Below, in pieces: positions 1 to 9,379 of a stretch of DNA of 64,000 bases (its first letter is position 1; each line of letters begins with the position of its first letter). Under the pieces are notes generated by a model. The model saw only the letters and a list, made by a program, of their open reading frames with translations, ran no database searches and was not told the DNA's origin. A program made the position numbers and the translations under genes. The stretch is from Hymenobacter arizonensis (GTDB lineage: Bacteria; Bacteroidota; Bacteroidia; Cytophagales; Hymenobacteraceae): assembly GCF_900115775.1 (NCBI RefSeq), contig NZ_FOXS01000002.1, positions 372,001-436,000 of the forward strand, given 5' to 3'.

Positions 1-1458
1 CGCAAGCTGGCTAAGCTGCGCGATTTTGCCGAAGTAGAAGACCACCCCCTGCCCACCGGCTTCCTGGGTGAGCTGCGGCCTTACCAAAAGGCGGGCTACA
101 ACTGGTTGCGCTTTGTGCAGGACTACCACTTTGGTGGCTGCCTAGCCGACGACATGGGCTTGGGCAAGACCGTGCAGACGCTGGCCATGCTGCTGCACCG
201 CCGCGAAAGCGGCGAAGCCAAAGGCGCAGCGTCGCTGCTGGTACTGCCTACCTCCTTGGTATTCAACTGGCTGAACGAGGCCGAGAAATTCACGCCCGAC
301 CTGCGTATTCTGGCCTATACCGGCACCTACCGCGACAAAAACCCCGACCGGTTTGCCGACTACGACGTGGTGCTGACCAGCTACGGCATTGTGCGGCTGG
401 ATACGGAGCTGCTGGCCGGCTACAAGTTTGATTATGTCATTCTCGACGAGTCGCAGGCCATCAAAAATCCGTCGTCGACAACCTCACAAGCTGTGCGGCA
501 GCTACGCTCCAAGCACCGCTTGATTCTGACGGGCACGCCCGTGGAAAACAGCACCATGGACTTGTGGTCACAGATGTCGTTCATCAACCCGGGCTTGCTG
601 GGCACGCAGGCGTTTTTTCGCAAGGAATTCCTGAAGCCCATTGAGAAGCACCAGGACGAAGGCCGTACGCGGCGCCTGCACGCCCTCATCAAGCCGTTTA
701 TTCTACGCCGCCACAAAGCCCAGGTGGCCAAAGAGCTACCCGAGAAAACCGAGCAGCTTAGCTACTGCCCCATGACGGAGGAGCAGGCCCACGCCTACGA
801 GGAAACCAAGAGCTTCTACCGCAATAAAATTCTGCGCAACCTCGACGAGAACGGGCCGGCCAACACGCAGTTCCTGTTGCTGCAGGGCCTGACGCGCCTT
901 CGTCAGATTGCCAACCACCCGCGTCTGGCTGACGAAAATTATACGCACGAATCGGGCAAGCTGCGCGAGGTGATGCGTATGATTCGCAACGTGGTGGCTG
1001 AGGGACACAAGGTGTTGGTGTTTAGCCAATTTGTGCAACACCTAGCCCTAGTGCGGGCAGCGCTGGATGAGCGCCAGATTGCCTACGCCTACCTCGACGG
1101 CGCTACCCGCGACCGCCCCAAAGAGGTGGCACGCTTCCAGGAAAATGAAGAACTAAAAATCTTCCTCATCAGCCTGAAAGCCGGCGGCGTGGGCCTCAAC
1201 CTCACTGCGGCCGACTATGTCTTCATTCTCGACCCTTGGTGGAACCCTGCCGTGGAGGCCCAGGCCGTAGACCGCGCCCACCGCATTGGCCAGCAGCGGC
1301 CGGTGTTCACCTACAAGTTCATCACCCAAGGCACGGTGGAGGAGAAAATCCTGGCTCTGCAGCGCCGCAAACTGGCGCTGGTGAGCGAGCTGATTGCCAC
1401 CGACGAGGCCGTTATCAAGCACCTGACGCGGGCTGATATTGAGGAGCTGCTGGGGTAG
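1..1458 (+). CDS. SNF2-family DEAD/DEAH helicase, C-terminal part (5' end outside window)
   Basis: The reading frame is open from base 1, so the start lies upstream and about 485 C-terminal residues are visible. They hold the whole two-lobed SNF2 ATPase: Walker A DDMGLGKT near visible residue 50, LDESQAIK (DEAH-box equivalent) near 148, LTGTPVEN motif III, then the helicase C lobe with VFSQF, SLKAGGVGLNL and DRAHRIGQ near the end. SNF2 proteins translocate on duplex DNA and remodel protein-DNA complexes; the bacterial role is mostly unknown. It resembles the full-length protein at 28623-32012 in this window, so the two are probably paralogues. The family is certain; the biological role is not. 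Confidence 0.95.
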   Translation, partial: RKLAKLRDFAEVEDHPLPTGFLGELRPYQKAGYNWLRFVQDYHFGGCLADDMGLGKTVQTLAMLLHRRESGEAKGAASLLVLPTSLVFNWLNEAEKFTPDLRILAYTGTYRDKNPDRFADYDVVLTSYGIVRLDTELLAGYKFDYVILDESQAIKNPSSTTSQAVRQLRSKHRLILTGTPVENSTMDLWSQMSFINPGLLGTQAFFRKEFLKPIEKHQDEGRTRRLHALIKPFILRRHKAQVAKELPEKTEQLSYCPMTEEQAHAYEETKSFYRNKILRNLDENGPANTQFLLLQGLTRLRQIANHPRLADENYTHESGKLREVMRMIRNVVAEGHKVLVFSQFVQHLALVRAALDERQIAYAYLDGATRDRPKEVARFQENEELKIFLISLKAGGVGLNLTAADYVFILDPWWNPAVEAQAVDRAHRIGQQRPVFTYKFITQGTVEEKILALQRRKLALVSELIATDEAVIKHLTRADIEELLG

Positions 1459-1631
1459 CTTTTGAGTGTCTTACTGGCGGCGTTAGAGCTAGAGATAAGT
1501 TGTGCCTAGCCCATGCCAGGACGAGCCAGAATCAGCCGGGCAGTATGTTTTTCGCGGGAAAGGGTGTTTCTTTACTGTTGATGTGATTTTATTTATCTTA
1601 AACAGCATTGTTAACATCTGAGCTATTGTTG

Positions 1632-3605
1632 ATGAAGGTTGTTCTGTTGCTGGTGCTGCTTCTAAGTCCGGCGGCGCTTTACGCGCAGCAGGAAGAAACC
1701 CTGCCCCCGGCGGTGTTCACCGATGCCAAAGGCCGCTACCAAATTGAGTACCCAGCCTCCTGGCAATTGCGCAAAGGCGTCGACGGGGCTGAAGCGACGT
1801 TCTACGCTACCGCGGCCCGCCCGGCTCCTGCCTACGTCACCCTCACCACCCAGCTGCTTCCCATCCAGCAGAAAGACTTGAAGCTCACGCTACAAGGAGG
1901 CCAGGACTCGGTGTGGCGCAGCATTCAGCGGCTGCCCCGGGCCCAGGTGCTGGGCCTTGAGCAGCAGGATTTGGGCAGCTACGAGGAGATACGCTACGAG
2001 TACCTCTACACGCATTCGTCGGCCACGCCAACGCGCCTGCACGTGGTGGGGCGCCGGGTGTGGCGCGGCGGCTACCAGTTTCAGATTGAATACCGTGGGG
2101 AAGCCAGAGAGGATGCCCAGTACCTGGCCGATGGCAAAGAATTGGTGGATTCCTTTGCCTTCACCGAAAAAGCATGGTCCAGCCTTCGCTACGCGGCCCA
2201 GGTGTGCGATAATAAATTTTACGGCATTGCCGCCACGGGCTTCTACAACGGCCGCTGGGAAGACGACTGCCGCACCATCCACGAGTTTCCGGCCAACGAC
2301 CTGACGGCGGCGCCCAAAGTTCACCGCAAGGTGCTACCCTTCCAGTCGTACGCGTTGGCCAAGGGCTTCGACAACTGCCTGTACTCCGTGACCAAAGCGC
2401 CCACCGACACGCCCGAATACGTGTACCGCTACGACCCCGTGACTCGTAAGGGCGCTTATACCACCTGGCAGCTCCCGGCCCAAGGCTCGGAGAATGTCTG
2501 GATTTCGGCCGCCACCGATGACCGGGGCGACCTCTACTTCAACAGTTCCGACGGCAACCTGCTGGTGAAAGTGACGCCCTCCACCGGCAAGGTGGCGGTG
2601 GTCTGGTTCAACGACCCCCTGCAGAAAGCGCCGTTCTACTACGAAATCACTTTTCCTGGTGCGGGCACTCACGGCAACTTCTGCCTCGACGATGCCAACA
2701 CCATGTACCGCGTGTACAGCACCGACGGCTCCCTGCTCAAAGTCAATCTGAAAACCGGCCGGCCCTCCCCCGAGCGCATGAAGCTCGACGGCTTGCCCAA
2801 GCGCGGCGGCTACAGCGACTTGCTGATGCAAAACGACGCGGCCGGGCGCCGTCGCCTCTACCTGGCCGGCCCCAAAGCCGTGTATCAAGTCGACATGGCC
2901 CGGCGCCGTGCCACCCTGGTGCGCAAAGGTACCTACACCGACCTGGCGGGCTGCAACTTGTTTCAGGTGCCGCCCCGTGCCGCGCCCGCCCCGCCGCCCC
3001 CCGCCACGGCCACCTGGCGGGGCCGCGTGCTAAATGCCGCTACCTACCAGCCCTTGCCCCAGACGCAGCTGCGCTTGGGGACCGGCTTCGGCACCATCGT
3101 GCGCCTCAACCCCAATGGCACTTTTTCTTACCAGGGCAAGCCCGGCACTAGCTATGCTTATCACGCTCAACTCACGGGCTACATTGCCCTCGACAGCACT
3201 TGGACGGCCGGCCCAGGCCCTTACGTGCGCGACATTCTGCTGCAGCCCCTGAGCGTGGGCACCACCGTGGCGCTCGACAACGTGCAGTTTGAACAGGGCC
3301 AGGCGGTGCTGCTGCCCACCTCGTTTCCGGCCCTAAACAAGCTCGTGGCCCTGCTCTCCGACAACCCCGCAATGACCATTGAGCTGCGCGGCCATACCGA
3401 CAATGTGGGCCCGCCCGAGAAAAATGTGGTGCTTAGCGAGCAGCGCGTGGGCACCGTGAAGGCCTACCTCGTAGAGCGGGGCATTGCCGAATCGCGCATT
3501 GCTGGCGTCGGTTTCGGCGGTGCCCAGCCCACGGCCAGCAACGACCAGGAACACACCCGCAAGCTAAACCGTCGGGTAGAATTTAGGATAACCGGATTTC
3601 AGTAA
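1632..3605 (+). CDS. Secreted OmpA-domain protein with beta-propeller-like middle
   Basis: 657 residues from the ATG at 1632. A TTG at 1608 is in frame, but only the ATG places a clean signal peptide (Leu/Val-rich stretch ending ALYAQQ) at the N terminus. After it comes a PsbP/DUF1795-like stretch to about residue 200. Next is a region of repeated short beta motifs (YRYDP, GDLYFN, LYLAGP) that reads like a propeller, then a carboxypeptidase-regulatory-like segment starting WRGRVLNAATYQPLP. The C-terminal OmpA domain (FEQGQAVLLP, LRGHTDNVG, LSEQRV, NRRVEF) is expected to bind peptidoglycan in the periplasm. It stands alone, not in an obvious operon. The OmpA domain is sure; the propeller is inferred. 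Confidence 0.88.
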   Translation: MKVVLLLVLLLSPAALYAQQEETLPPAVFTDAKGRYQIEYPASWQLRKGVDGAEATFYATAARPAPAYVTLTTQLLPIQQKDLKLTLQGGQDSVWRSIQRLPRAQVLGLEQQDLGSYEEIRYEYLYTHSSATPTRLHVVGRRVWRGGYQFQIEYRGEAREDAQYLADGKELVDSFAFTEKAWSSLRYAAQVCDNKFYGIAATGFYNGRWEDDCRTIHEFPANDLTAAPKVHRKVLPFQSYALAKGFDNCLYSVTKAPTDTPEYVYRYDPVTRKGAYTTWQLPAQGSENVWISAATDDRGDLYFNSSDGNLLVKVTPSTGKVAVVWFNDPLQKAPFYYEITFPGAGTHGNFCLDDANTMYRVYSTDGSLLKVNLKTGRPSPERMKLDGLPKRGGYSDLLMQNDAAGRRRLYLAGPKAVYQVDMARRRATLVRKGTYTDLAGCNLFQVPPRAAPAPPPPATATWRGRVLNAATYQPLPQTQLRLGTGFGTIVRLNPNGTFSYQGKPGTSYAYHAQLTGYIALDSTWTAGPGPYVRDILLQPLSVGTTVALDNVQFEQGQAVLLPTSFPALNKLVALLSDNPAMTIELRGHTDNVGPPEKNVVLSEQRVGTVKAYLVERGIAESRIAGVGFGGAQPTASNDQEHTRKLNRRVEFRITGFQ

Positions 3606-3665
3606 GTTGCTCGCGGGCAAACTGCCGCAAACAAAGCCCGGCTGTGGCCGTTGTGCTGATTACCT

Positions 3666-4106
3666 ATGCACGTCACCCTTCGAACCGCCGTTGCGCAGTC
3701 GCCCGCCCAGGTGATGGCCGGCTTTACCCGCGCACTTTTTGTGGCCCTGGCGCCCCCATTTCCCAAGCTGCGGGTGTTGCGGTTCGATGGCTGCGAAACC
3801 GGCGACCAAGTCGAAATCGAGCTCAACACCCTGGTGAAGCGCTTGAAATGGACTTCCCTTATTACCGACCACGGCCAATGGCCCGACGGCACGCATTTTT
3901 TCATCGACGAAGGCCAGGTGCTGCCCCCGCCTCTGCGCTACTGGCGCCACCGCCACCTCATTGAGCCCGGCCCCCACGGCGGCAGCGTGATTGTGGATGC
4001 GCTGGAATACCGCACGGCTTCGCCCCTGCTCGATGCGGTGCTGTACCCGGCCATGTGGGCGCAGTTTGCCTGGCGCAAGCCCATTTATCGGCGCTGGTTC
4101 AAGTAG
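3666..4106 (+). CDS. SRPBCC-like ligand-binding protein
   Basis: 146 residues, no signal peptide and no membrane segment. The start MHVTLRTAVAQSPAQVMAGF, an HGQWPDGTHFFIDEGQVLPPP stretch in the middle and a Trp/Arg-rich end (PIYRRWFK) fit the START/SRPBCC fold of small uncharacterised ligand-binding proteins. It begins 60 nt after the OmpA-domain gene, so it could share its transcript. It ends 6 nt from the stop of the convergent acetyltransferase gene. The family assignment rests on overall pattern, and the ligand is unknown. Confidence 0.6.
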   Translation: MHVTLRTAVAQSPAQVMAGFTRALFVALAPPFPKLRVLRFDGCETGDQVEIELNTLVKRLKWTSLITDHGQWPDGTHFFIDEGQVLPPPLRYWRHRHLIEPGPHGGSVIVDALEYRTASPLLDAVLYPAMWAQFAWRKPIYRRWFK

Positions 4107-4112
4107 GTCCGT

Positions 4113-4577
4113 CTACAGGTCTAGCACCATCTTCACGTCGGTGCGCTGGTAGGGCGTGGGCGGCACGGGTACGTGCCGAAACCCGAGCTTTTCATAAAGT
4201 TTAAGAGCCGACCCCAGCCGCGAGTTGGACAGCAGCTCGACGCGGTGGGCGCCTAGCTGCCGGGCTTTTTCTATGATGGCCTGACCCAAAGCCCAGCCGA
4301 TTCCTAGCCTCTGCGCGCGGGGCGAAACGGCCATTTTGGCCAGCTCGTACACGCCTTCATGTTCTTTGATTAGGCCGCAGGTGCCGACTATTTCGCCACC
4401 GTGGCGGGCCATGAAGATGTGGCCGCCGGGCGCCAGAATGTAGTCCTCGGGGTCGTCGAGCATCTCATTGTCAATGGGCTCAATGGTGAAATAATGCGAA
4501 ATCCACTCGTGGTTGAGGGCGCGGAAAGCGGGTTGGTGAGTGGGTTCGTAGTCGAGAATGGTGAGGTCGTGGTTCAT
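4113..4577 (-). CDS. GNAT-family N-acetyltransferase
   Basis: 154 residues starting MNHDLTILDYEP. The frame stays open for 660 nt upstream, but that extension overlaps the divergent methyltransferase gene and is low-complexity, so the ATG at 4577 is preferred. GNAT features: beta4 strand IVGTCGLIKE, motif A MAVSPRAQRLGIGWALGQA (acetyl-CoA pyrophosphate loop) and motif B with LYEKLGF near the end. It would transfer an acetyl group from acetyl-CoA to an amine; the substrate cannot be read from sequence. Its start lies 75 nt from the divergent gene at 4653, so both promoters are in that gap. Confidence 0.88.
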   Translation of the reverse strand: MNHDLTILDYEPTHQPAFRALNHEWISHYFTIEPIDNEMLDDPEDYILAPGGHIFMARHGGEIVGTCGLIKEHEGVYELAKMAVSPRAQRLGIGWALGQAIIEKARQLGAHRVELLSNSRLGSALKLYEKLGFRHVPVPPTPYQRTDVKMVLDL

Positions 4578-4638
4578 AGCGTTGGCCTTGGCGCAGCGGG
4601 TGCAAAAGACGAACGCAAAGTTCGCACAGCGGGCGCCG

Positions 4639-4646
4639 TACCTTTG
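4639..4646 (+). promoter_or_regulatory. -7 element (TAccTTTG) of the RlmI-like gene
   Basis: Perfect match to the Bacteroidota sigma-ABfr -7 consensus TAnnTTTG. It ends 6 nt before the ATG at 4653, so transcription would begin at or next to the start codon. No convincing -33 TTTG was found at 19 nt spacing. Confidence 0.55.
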
Positions 4647-4652
4647 TGGGCT

Positions 4653-5852
4653 ATGCTGAACCCCGCCACCATCGTCCTCAAAAACGGAAAAGACCACTCC
4701 CTGCGCCGCCGCCACCCCTGGGTATTCTCGGGCGCCATTGCCCGCGTGAAGGGCGACACCCACGAGGGCGACCCCGTGCGCGTGGAAGCCATCGACGGTG
4801 AGCTGCTGGGCGTGGGCCACTTTTCGGGCGGCGGCTCCATTGCCGTGCGTATGCTCGATTTCGGCGTGAACGCCAATCTGCCCTCGCCGGAATTCTGGGA
4901 GAAAAAGCTGCGCGAAGCCTACCAGCTGCGCCAGCGCCTGGGCCTTACCGGCACAGCCGATACCAACGTGTTCCGCCTTGTGCACGCCGAAGGCGACGGC
5001 CTGCCCGGCCTGATTATCGACGTGTACGGCGACGTGGCCGTGGTGCAGGCGCACAGCGTGGGCATGTACCGCGCCCGCCCCGAGATTGCCGCTGCCCTGC
5101 AAGCCGTGTTCGGCGATAAGTTGCGCGCCATCTACGACAAGAGCGCCGAAACTGTGCCCGGCAACGCCGTGCCCGACGCCCAAAACGGCTACCTCATGGG
5201 CGAGAGCACCGGGGCCGAGCACCTCGTGCACGAAAACGGCCACCAGTTTGCCGTGGACTGGGAAACCGGCCAGAAAACCGGCTTTTTCATCGACCAGCGC
5301 GACAACCGCGCCCTGCTGGCCCGCTACTCGCCCGGCCGCAAGGTGCTCAACACCTTCTGCTACACCGGCGGCTTCTCGGTATACGCCCTAGAGGCCGGCG
5401 CCGAGCTAGTGCACTCCGTCGATTCGAGTAAGAAAGCCATTGCCCTTACCGAGCGCAACGCCGAGCTCTCCACCCACGCCGAGCGCCACGCCGCCTACCC
5501 CGACGACGTGCTGGGCTTCCTCAAAAACCACTCGGCCCAGTACGACTTGCTGGTGCTCGACCCGCCCGCATTTGCCAAGCACATGGGTGCCCGCCACGCC
5601 GCCCTCATGGGCTACAAGCGCCTGAACGCGGCCGGCATTGCGCACCTCGCGCCCGGCGGGCTGCTGTTTACGTTCAGTTGCTCGCAGGTAGTGAGCCCCG
5701 AGCTATTTGAAGGCGCGGTACTGGCCGCGGCCATTGAGGCGGGCCGCCCGGCGCGCATCCTGCACCGCCTCACGCAGCCGGCTGACCACCCCGTGAGCTT
5801 GTTTCACCCGGAGGGCGCTTATTTGAAAGGCTTGGTGCTGGCGGTGGAGTAA
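4653..5852 (+). CDS. RlmI-like class I SAM-dependent rRNA (cytosine-C5) methyltransferase
   Basis: 399 residues. Domain order is N-terminal PUA (about 1-75, NGKDHSLRRRHPWVFSGAI), a central alpha/beta domain with DGLPGLIIDVYGD, and a C-terminal Rossmann methyltransferase: VLNTFCYTGGFSVYAL (SAM motif I), VDSSKKAI, LDPPAFAKH (catalytic motif IV) and FTFSCSQVVS with the second cysteine of the Cys pair. This is the layout of RlmI/RlmO-type 23S rRNA m5C methyltransferases. ATG at 4653 was chosen because it starts the PUA domain and follows a promoter motif directly. Target base is inferred from the family only. Confidence 0.9.
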   Translation: MLNPATIVLKNGKDHSLRRRHPWVFSGAIARVKGDTHEGDPVRVEAIDGELLGVGHFSGGGSIAVRMLDFGVNANLPSPEFWEKKLREAYQLRQRLGLTGTADTNVFRLVHAEGDGLPGLIIDVYGDVAVVQAHSVGMYRARPEIAAALQAVFGDKLRAIYDKSAETVPGNAVPDAQNGYLMGESTGAEHLVHENGHQFAVDWETGQKTGFFIDQRDNRALLARYSPGRKVLNTFCYTGGFSVYALEAGAELVHSVDSSKKAIALTERNAELSTHAERHAAYPDDVLGFLKNHSAQYDLLVLDPPAFAKHMGARHAALMGYKRLNAAGIAHLAPGGLLFTFSCSQVVSPELFEGAVLAAAIEAGRPARILHRLTQPADHPVSLFHPEGAYLKGLVLAVE

Positions 5853-5909
5853 AGGGATTAGGTTGGGGATTGAAATTATTTAGGAAGTCCCTTATAAACA
5901 CTCTTGAAC

Positions 5910-6097
5910 GTCATGCTGAGCTTGTCGAAGCGTCTCTACCGCAGCACTAAACTTAGTCGTCTGTCATGCTGAGCTTGCGAAGCATCTTATCACGTTATAA
6001 CGATTCGTTCAGTGATGATAAGATGCTTCGTGCCTCAGGCATGACAGACGTGGGGCGGACGAAGCGGTAGAGATGCTTCGGCTGCGCTCAGCATGAC
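5910..6097. repeat. Nested palindromic repeat, GTCATnnTGAGC family (copy 1)
   Basis: The outer arms begin GTCATGCTGAGCTTG at 5910 and end in GCTCAGCATGAC at 6097. A second element of the same family (5958-6050, GTCTGTCATGCTGAGC to GCATGACAGAC) sits inside it, so one copy appears to have landed within another. Arms are imperfect in the outer copy. It lies in the 298-nt gap between the RlmI-like gene and ctlX. Four more copies are in this window. Confidence 0.8.
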
Positions 6098-6150
6098 CAT
6101 CAGTTGAGAGCTTGAATAACTTCATCACCAGCCCAAAACTCATACCCTGT

Positions 6151-7071
6151 ATGACCCTTGCCAACACGGTGCTGCTGGTGCGCCCTGCCAGCTTCGGATT
6201 CAATGCTGAAACGGCAGTTTCTAACCACTACCAGCAGCAAATGACTGGCGCTAGTCTCGCTACCCAGGTGCTAGCAGAGTTCGACGCGGCGGTGGCCACC
6301 TTACGTGGCCGGGGCCTGCGGGTGCTAGTATTCGATGATGCGTCGGAGCCGCCCAAGCCCGATGCGGTTTTTCCCAACAACTGGTTCTCAACTCACGCCG
6401 ACGGCCAGTTGCTGCTTTACCCGATGTGCGCCCCCAACCGCCGCGCCGAGCGCCAGCCCGAGCTTGTGGCGACGCTGGCCCGCGAGTTTGCCGTGCGCGA
6501 AGTCGTGGACTTGTCGGGCACCGAGCAGGACAACCGGTTTCTGGAAGGCACGGGCAGCATCATTTTCGACCACACGCACCGCGTGGCCTATGCTGGCTTG
6601 TCGCCCCGCACCGATGCGGCCTTATTTGAGCAAGTGGTGCAGCGGCTAGGTTACCAGCCAGTGGCTTTTCGGGCCACCGACGCACAGGGACACGAAATCT
6701 ACCATACCAACGTGATGATGTGCGTGGGGCCGGGCTTTGCCGTAGTGTGCCTCGACAGCATTGCCGATGCGGCCGAGCGTGCTGCTGTAGTTGCCTCGCT
6801 CGCCGCAACCGGCCACGAAATAGTAGCCATTTCGCAGGCCCAGATAGGCCAATTTGCGGGCAACATGCTGGCTCTGGCGCCAACAGCGGGCGGGCAGCCC
6901 CTGCTCGTGATGTCGCAGCAAGCCCACGACGCCCTCGCGCCGGCCCAGCGCCAAACATTGGGGCGTTATGCCGAGTTGGTACCCCTGGCCATTCCTACCA
7001 TCGAAACCGTGGGTGGCGGCAGCGCCCGCTGCATGCTGGCGGAAATATTTTTGCCGACCAAACTCGCCTAA
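6151..7071 (+). CDS. ctlX: CtlX-type citrulline/arginine-deiminase-fold hydrolase
   Basis: 306 residues from ATG 6151. An upstream in-frame TTG at 6112 lies at the edge of the repeat and is not needed. The protein belongs to the amidinotransferase/arginine deiminase fold: AVFPNNWFSTHADG near residue 75 (substrate Asp/Asn loop), FLEGTGSIIFDH near 135, EIYHTNVMMCVG with the catalytic His near 190, and the C-terminal GGGSARCMLAEIF with the nucleophilic Cys. CtlX proteins act on citrulline or related guanidino/ureido compounds. It stands alone, with the carotenoid genes 33 nt downstream on the same strand. Family sure; exact substrate by homology only. Confidence 0.87.
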   Translation: MTLANTVLLVRPASFGFNAETAVSNHYQQQMTGASLATQVLAEFDAAVATLRGRGLRVLVFDDASEPPKPDAVFPNNWFSTHADGQLLLYPMCAPNRRAERQPELVATLAREFAVREVVDLSGTEQDNRFLEGTGSIIFDHTHRVAYAGLSPRTDAALFEQVVQRLGYQPVAFRATDAQGHEIYHTNVMMCVGPGFAVVCLDSIADAAERAAVVASLAATGHEIVAISQAQIGQFAGNMLALAPTAGGQPLLVMSQQAHDALAPAQRQTLGRYAELVPLAIPTIETVGGGSARCMLAEIFLPTKLA

Positions 7072-7104
7072 CCTCTTAACTGCCGCCTTTCCCCTATTCC
7101 GTCT

Positions 7105-8607
7105 GTGTTCCGCAACAAGCATAAAGTATTGTCTTTGCGCCAACCCGTGGCCGTCATCGGTGCGGGCATCGCGGGGCTGGCCACGGCGGTGCGCCTGGCC
7201 GTAGCCGGCCACGCCGTCACGGTGTTCGAGGCCAGTGGCACGTTTGGGGGCAAAATGCACCAGTTCAGCCTGCCGGGCGGCTACCGCTTCGATGCCGGGC
7301 CGTCGCTCTTCACGCTGCCGCAGCTGGTCGATGATATTTTCCGACTGGCCCTCCGCGAGCCGAGCGAGTACTTCCGCTACGAGCGGCTCGACCCCATTAC
7401 CAACTATTTCTTTGCCGATGGCACGCGGCTCACGGCCTGGGCCGACTCGCAAAAATTTGCGGCCGAGGTTGAAGAAAAGCTAGGCACGCCCGCCGCTGAC
7501 GTCACCAAGTTTCTGCACCGTGGCGGCAAGGCTTACGACGCCACCGCTGGCACGTTCCTGCATAAGTCGCTGCATAAGGCCAAAACCTTCCTCAGCCCCG
7601 AAACGCTGAAGGCCGTGGCGGCCCTGCCCAGCCTGGGCCTGACGGGCACCATGCACCAACGCCACGCGCAGGCCTTTTCCGACCCACGCCTCGTGCAGCT
7701 CTTCGACCGTTACGCCACTTACAACGGCTCGGACCCCTACCAGGCCCCGGCCACGCTGAGCATGATTCCGCACCTGGAGCACGGCATCGGCGCGTTCTAC
7801 CCGGAGGGCGGCATCTACGCCATTGCCGAAAGCCTGGCCAAGCTGGCGGTTGAGTTTGGGGTGAAGTTTCGCTACAACGAAGCGGTGGAAGAAATTGTGA
7901 CCGCCGACGGGCGCGTCACCGGCGTGCGCACGGCCCAGGACGTGTATGACTTTGGCCGGGTGGTGAGCAACATGGACGTGGTGCCGACCTATCGCCGCCT
8001 GCTGCCCCGCGAGCCCGCGCCGGAGCGCACCCTTGGCCAGCCCCGCTCCTCCTCGGCCCTTATTTTCTACTGGGGCATCAGCCGCGAATTTCCGGAGCTG
8101 GACCTGCACAACATTTTCTTCTCGGCCGATTATCAGCGGGAGTTCCAATCCATCTTTCAGGAGAAAACCGTGGCCGATGACGTGACCGCTTATGTCAACA
8201 TCACCTCCAAGAAAACGCCGACAGACGCCCCCGCCGGCCACGAAAACTGGTTTGTGATGGTGAACGTACCCCACGACCAAGGTCAGGACTGGGACGCCCT
8301 CACTGCCAAAACCCGCGGCGTAGTCCTCCGTAAGCTGAGCCAAGCCTTGGGCACCGACCTTGAGCCCCTGATAGCAGCCGAGAAAGTGTGGACGCCCCCG
8401 GGCATTGCCGCCGACACATCGTCGTTTGGCGGCGCACTCTACGGCAGCTCATCAAACAACGCACTGGCGGCATTTTTACGGCACCCCAACTTTTCGGGTC
8501 GGCTGGAAGGGCTGTACTTTTGCGGAGGCTCGGTGCACCCAGGTGGCGGCATTCCGTTATGCTTGCTGTCGGCTAAAATCGTTTCGTCTCTTATTAATGA
8601 AGAATAA
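7105..8607 (+). CDS. crtD: Phytoene-desaturase-family oxidoreductase, probable 1-hydroxycarotenoid 3,4-desaturase
   Basis: 500 residues with GTG start at 7105. N-terminal FAD-binding motif VAVIGAGIAGLATAVRLA (about 13-30) and GGKMHQFSLPGGYRFDAGPS typical of CrtI/CrtD. The middle carries RYATYNGSDPYQAPATLSM and GIGAFYPEGGIYAIAESL. The C terminus has YFCGGSVHPGGGIPLCLLSAK, the carotenoid-desaturase signature. CrtI and CrtD are close relatives. CrtD is favoured because the next gene, 67 nt downstream, encodes a CruF-type carotenoid hydratase, and CrtD acts on CruF's 1-hydroxylated product. Together they would make monocyclic or acyclic hydroxylated red carotenoids at the membrane. No phytoene synthase is in the window. 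Confidence 0.82.
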   Translation: MFRNKHKVLSLRQPVAVIGAGIAGLATAVRLAVAGHAVTVFEASGTFGGKMHQFSLPGGYRFDAGPSLFTLPQLVDDIFRLALREPSEYFRYERLDPITNYFFADGTRLTAWADSQKFAAEVEEKLGTPAADVTKFLHRGGKAYDATAGTFLHKSLHKAKTFLSPETLKAVAALPSLGLTGTMHQRHAQAFSDPRLVQLFDRYATYNGSDPYQAPATLSMIPHLEHGIGAFYPEGGIYAIAESLAKLAVEFGVKFRYNEAVEEIVTADGRVTGVRTAQDVYDFGRVVSNMDVVPTYRRLLPREPAPERTLGQPRSSSALIFYWGISREFPELDLHNIFFSADYQREFQSIFQEKTVADDVTAYVNITSKKTPTDAPAGHENWFVMVNVPHDQGQDWDALTAKTRGVVLRKLSQALGTDLEPLIAAEKVWTPPGIAADTSSFGGALYGSSSNNALAAFLRHPNFSGRLEGLYFCGGSVHPGGGIPLCLLSAKIVSSLINEE

Positions 8608-8674
8608 AGCAGAAGGTTAAGAATTTCATCGCAACGATTCTTCGCTTCTCCCGCTTCGTTTTTCATTCTTCCCT

Positions 8675-9337
8675 ATGGTTGATTACACCGAGCCGCTACC
8701 GGCCGTGAATACCCGCCGGCTGCGCGTGGCCCAGGGCCTGGTGCTCTTGTTTCACATCACGGGCTTTGTGGGGCTGGCCTTTGTCGACGACCCCAGCTTT
8801 TACCTGCGGTTTACGCCCCTCACGCTGGTGCTCACGGCGGGCTTGCTGTTCTCATTTCAGCCGGGCCGCAGCGTTGGGTTCTGGAGCTTCTGCATCGTGG
8901 TGGCCTTGCTTGGCTTTGCCATTGAGGTGTTTGGAGTGCACTTCGGTTGGTTTTTTGGCCACTACAACTACGGCGACACCCTGGGCTACAAAATGCTTGG
9001 CGTGCCGCTGGCCATTGGCCTCAACTGGCTGGTGCTGACTTATTCCTGCGGCATTTTGGCGCGCTACCTTCCCCTGCCCGAACTCCCGCGCACCCTTCTG
9101 GCGGCGCTGCTCATGGTGGGCCTTGATATGTGCATAGAACCAGTGGCCAGCACCTACGACTTCTGGCACTGGACCGCCAACGTGATTCCTTTTCAGAATT
9201 TCCGCGACTGGTTCATTTTTTCCTGCATTCTGCAAATGCTGTTCAACAGGGCTAATTTTACCAAATCCAACGCCTTGGTGCCATTGGTCTACCTTACACA
9301 ATTGCTGTTTTTTTTCCTGCTTGGCGCATTGCAATAA
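8675..9337 (+). CDS. cruF: CruF-type carotenoid biosynthesis membrane protein
   Basis: 220 residues, mostly hydrophobic, with six or seven predicted membrane helices. Family hallmarks: EVFGVHFGWFFGHYNYGDTLG near residue 90, VPLAIGLNWLVLTYSCG, and LDMCIEPVASTYDFWHW near 150. These acidic and aromatic residues sit at helix ends, as in CruF/bisanhydrobacterioruberin hydratases (DUF422). CruF adds water to the C-1',2' double bond of gamma-carotene or lycopene-type ends. It follows crtD on the same strand and is probably co-transcribed. Confidence 0.86.
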   Translation: MVDYTEPLPAVNTRRLRVAQGLVLLFHITGFVGLAFVDDPSFYLRFTPLTLVLTAGLLFSFQPGRSVGFWSFCIVVALLGFAIEVFGVHFGWFFGHYNYGDTLGYKMLGVPLAIGLNWLVLTYSCGILARYLPLPELPRTLLAALLMVGLDMCIEPVASTYDFWHWTANVIPFQNFRDWFIFSCILQMLFNRANFTKSNALVPLVYLTQLLFFFLLGALQ

Positions 9338-9379
9338 GCTATTTTTCAACGGCCTACTCCGTTTTTGAGGCATAGCGAA

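Noticed and set aside
1608..1631. TTG start eight codons upstream of the OmpA-domain gene
   Set aside because: Adds MLTSELLL before the signal peptide; ATG 1632 places the Lys and hydrophobic core properly.
4578..5243. Long N-terminal extension of the GNAT gene in the same frame (minus strand)
   Set aside because: It is the antisense shadow of the methyltransferase gene, Ala/Val/His-rich without domain features; the ATG at 4577 gives a normal-length GNAT protein.
5910..6097. Palindrome considered as a structured RNA or tRNA gene
   Set aside because: The arms match a dispersed repeat family in this window and lack tRNA box A/B or CCA features.
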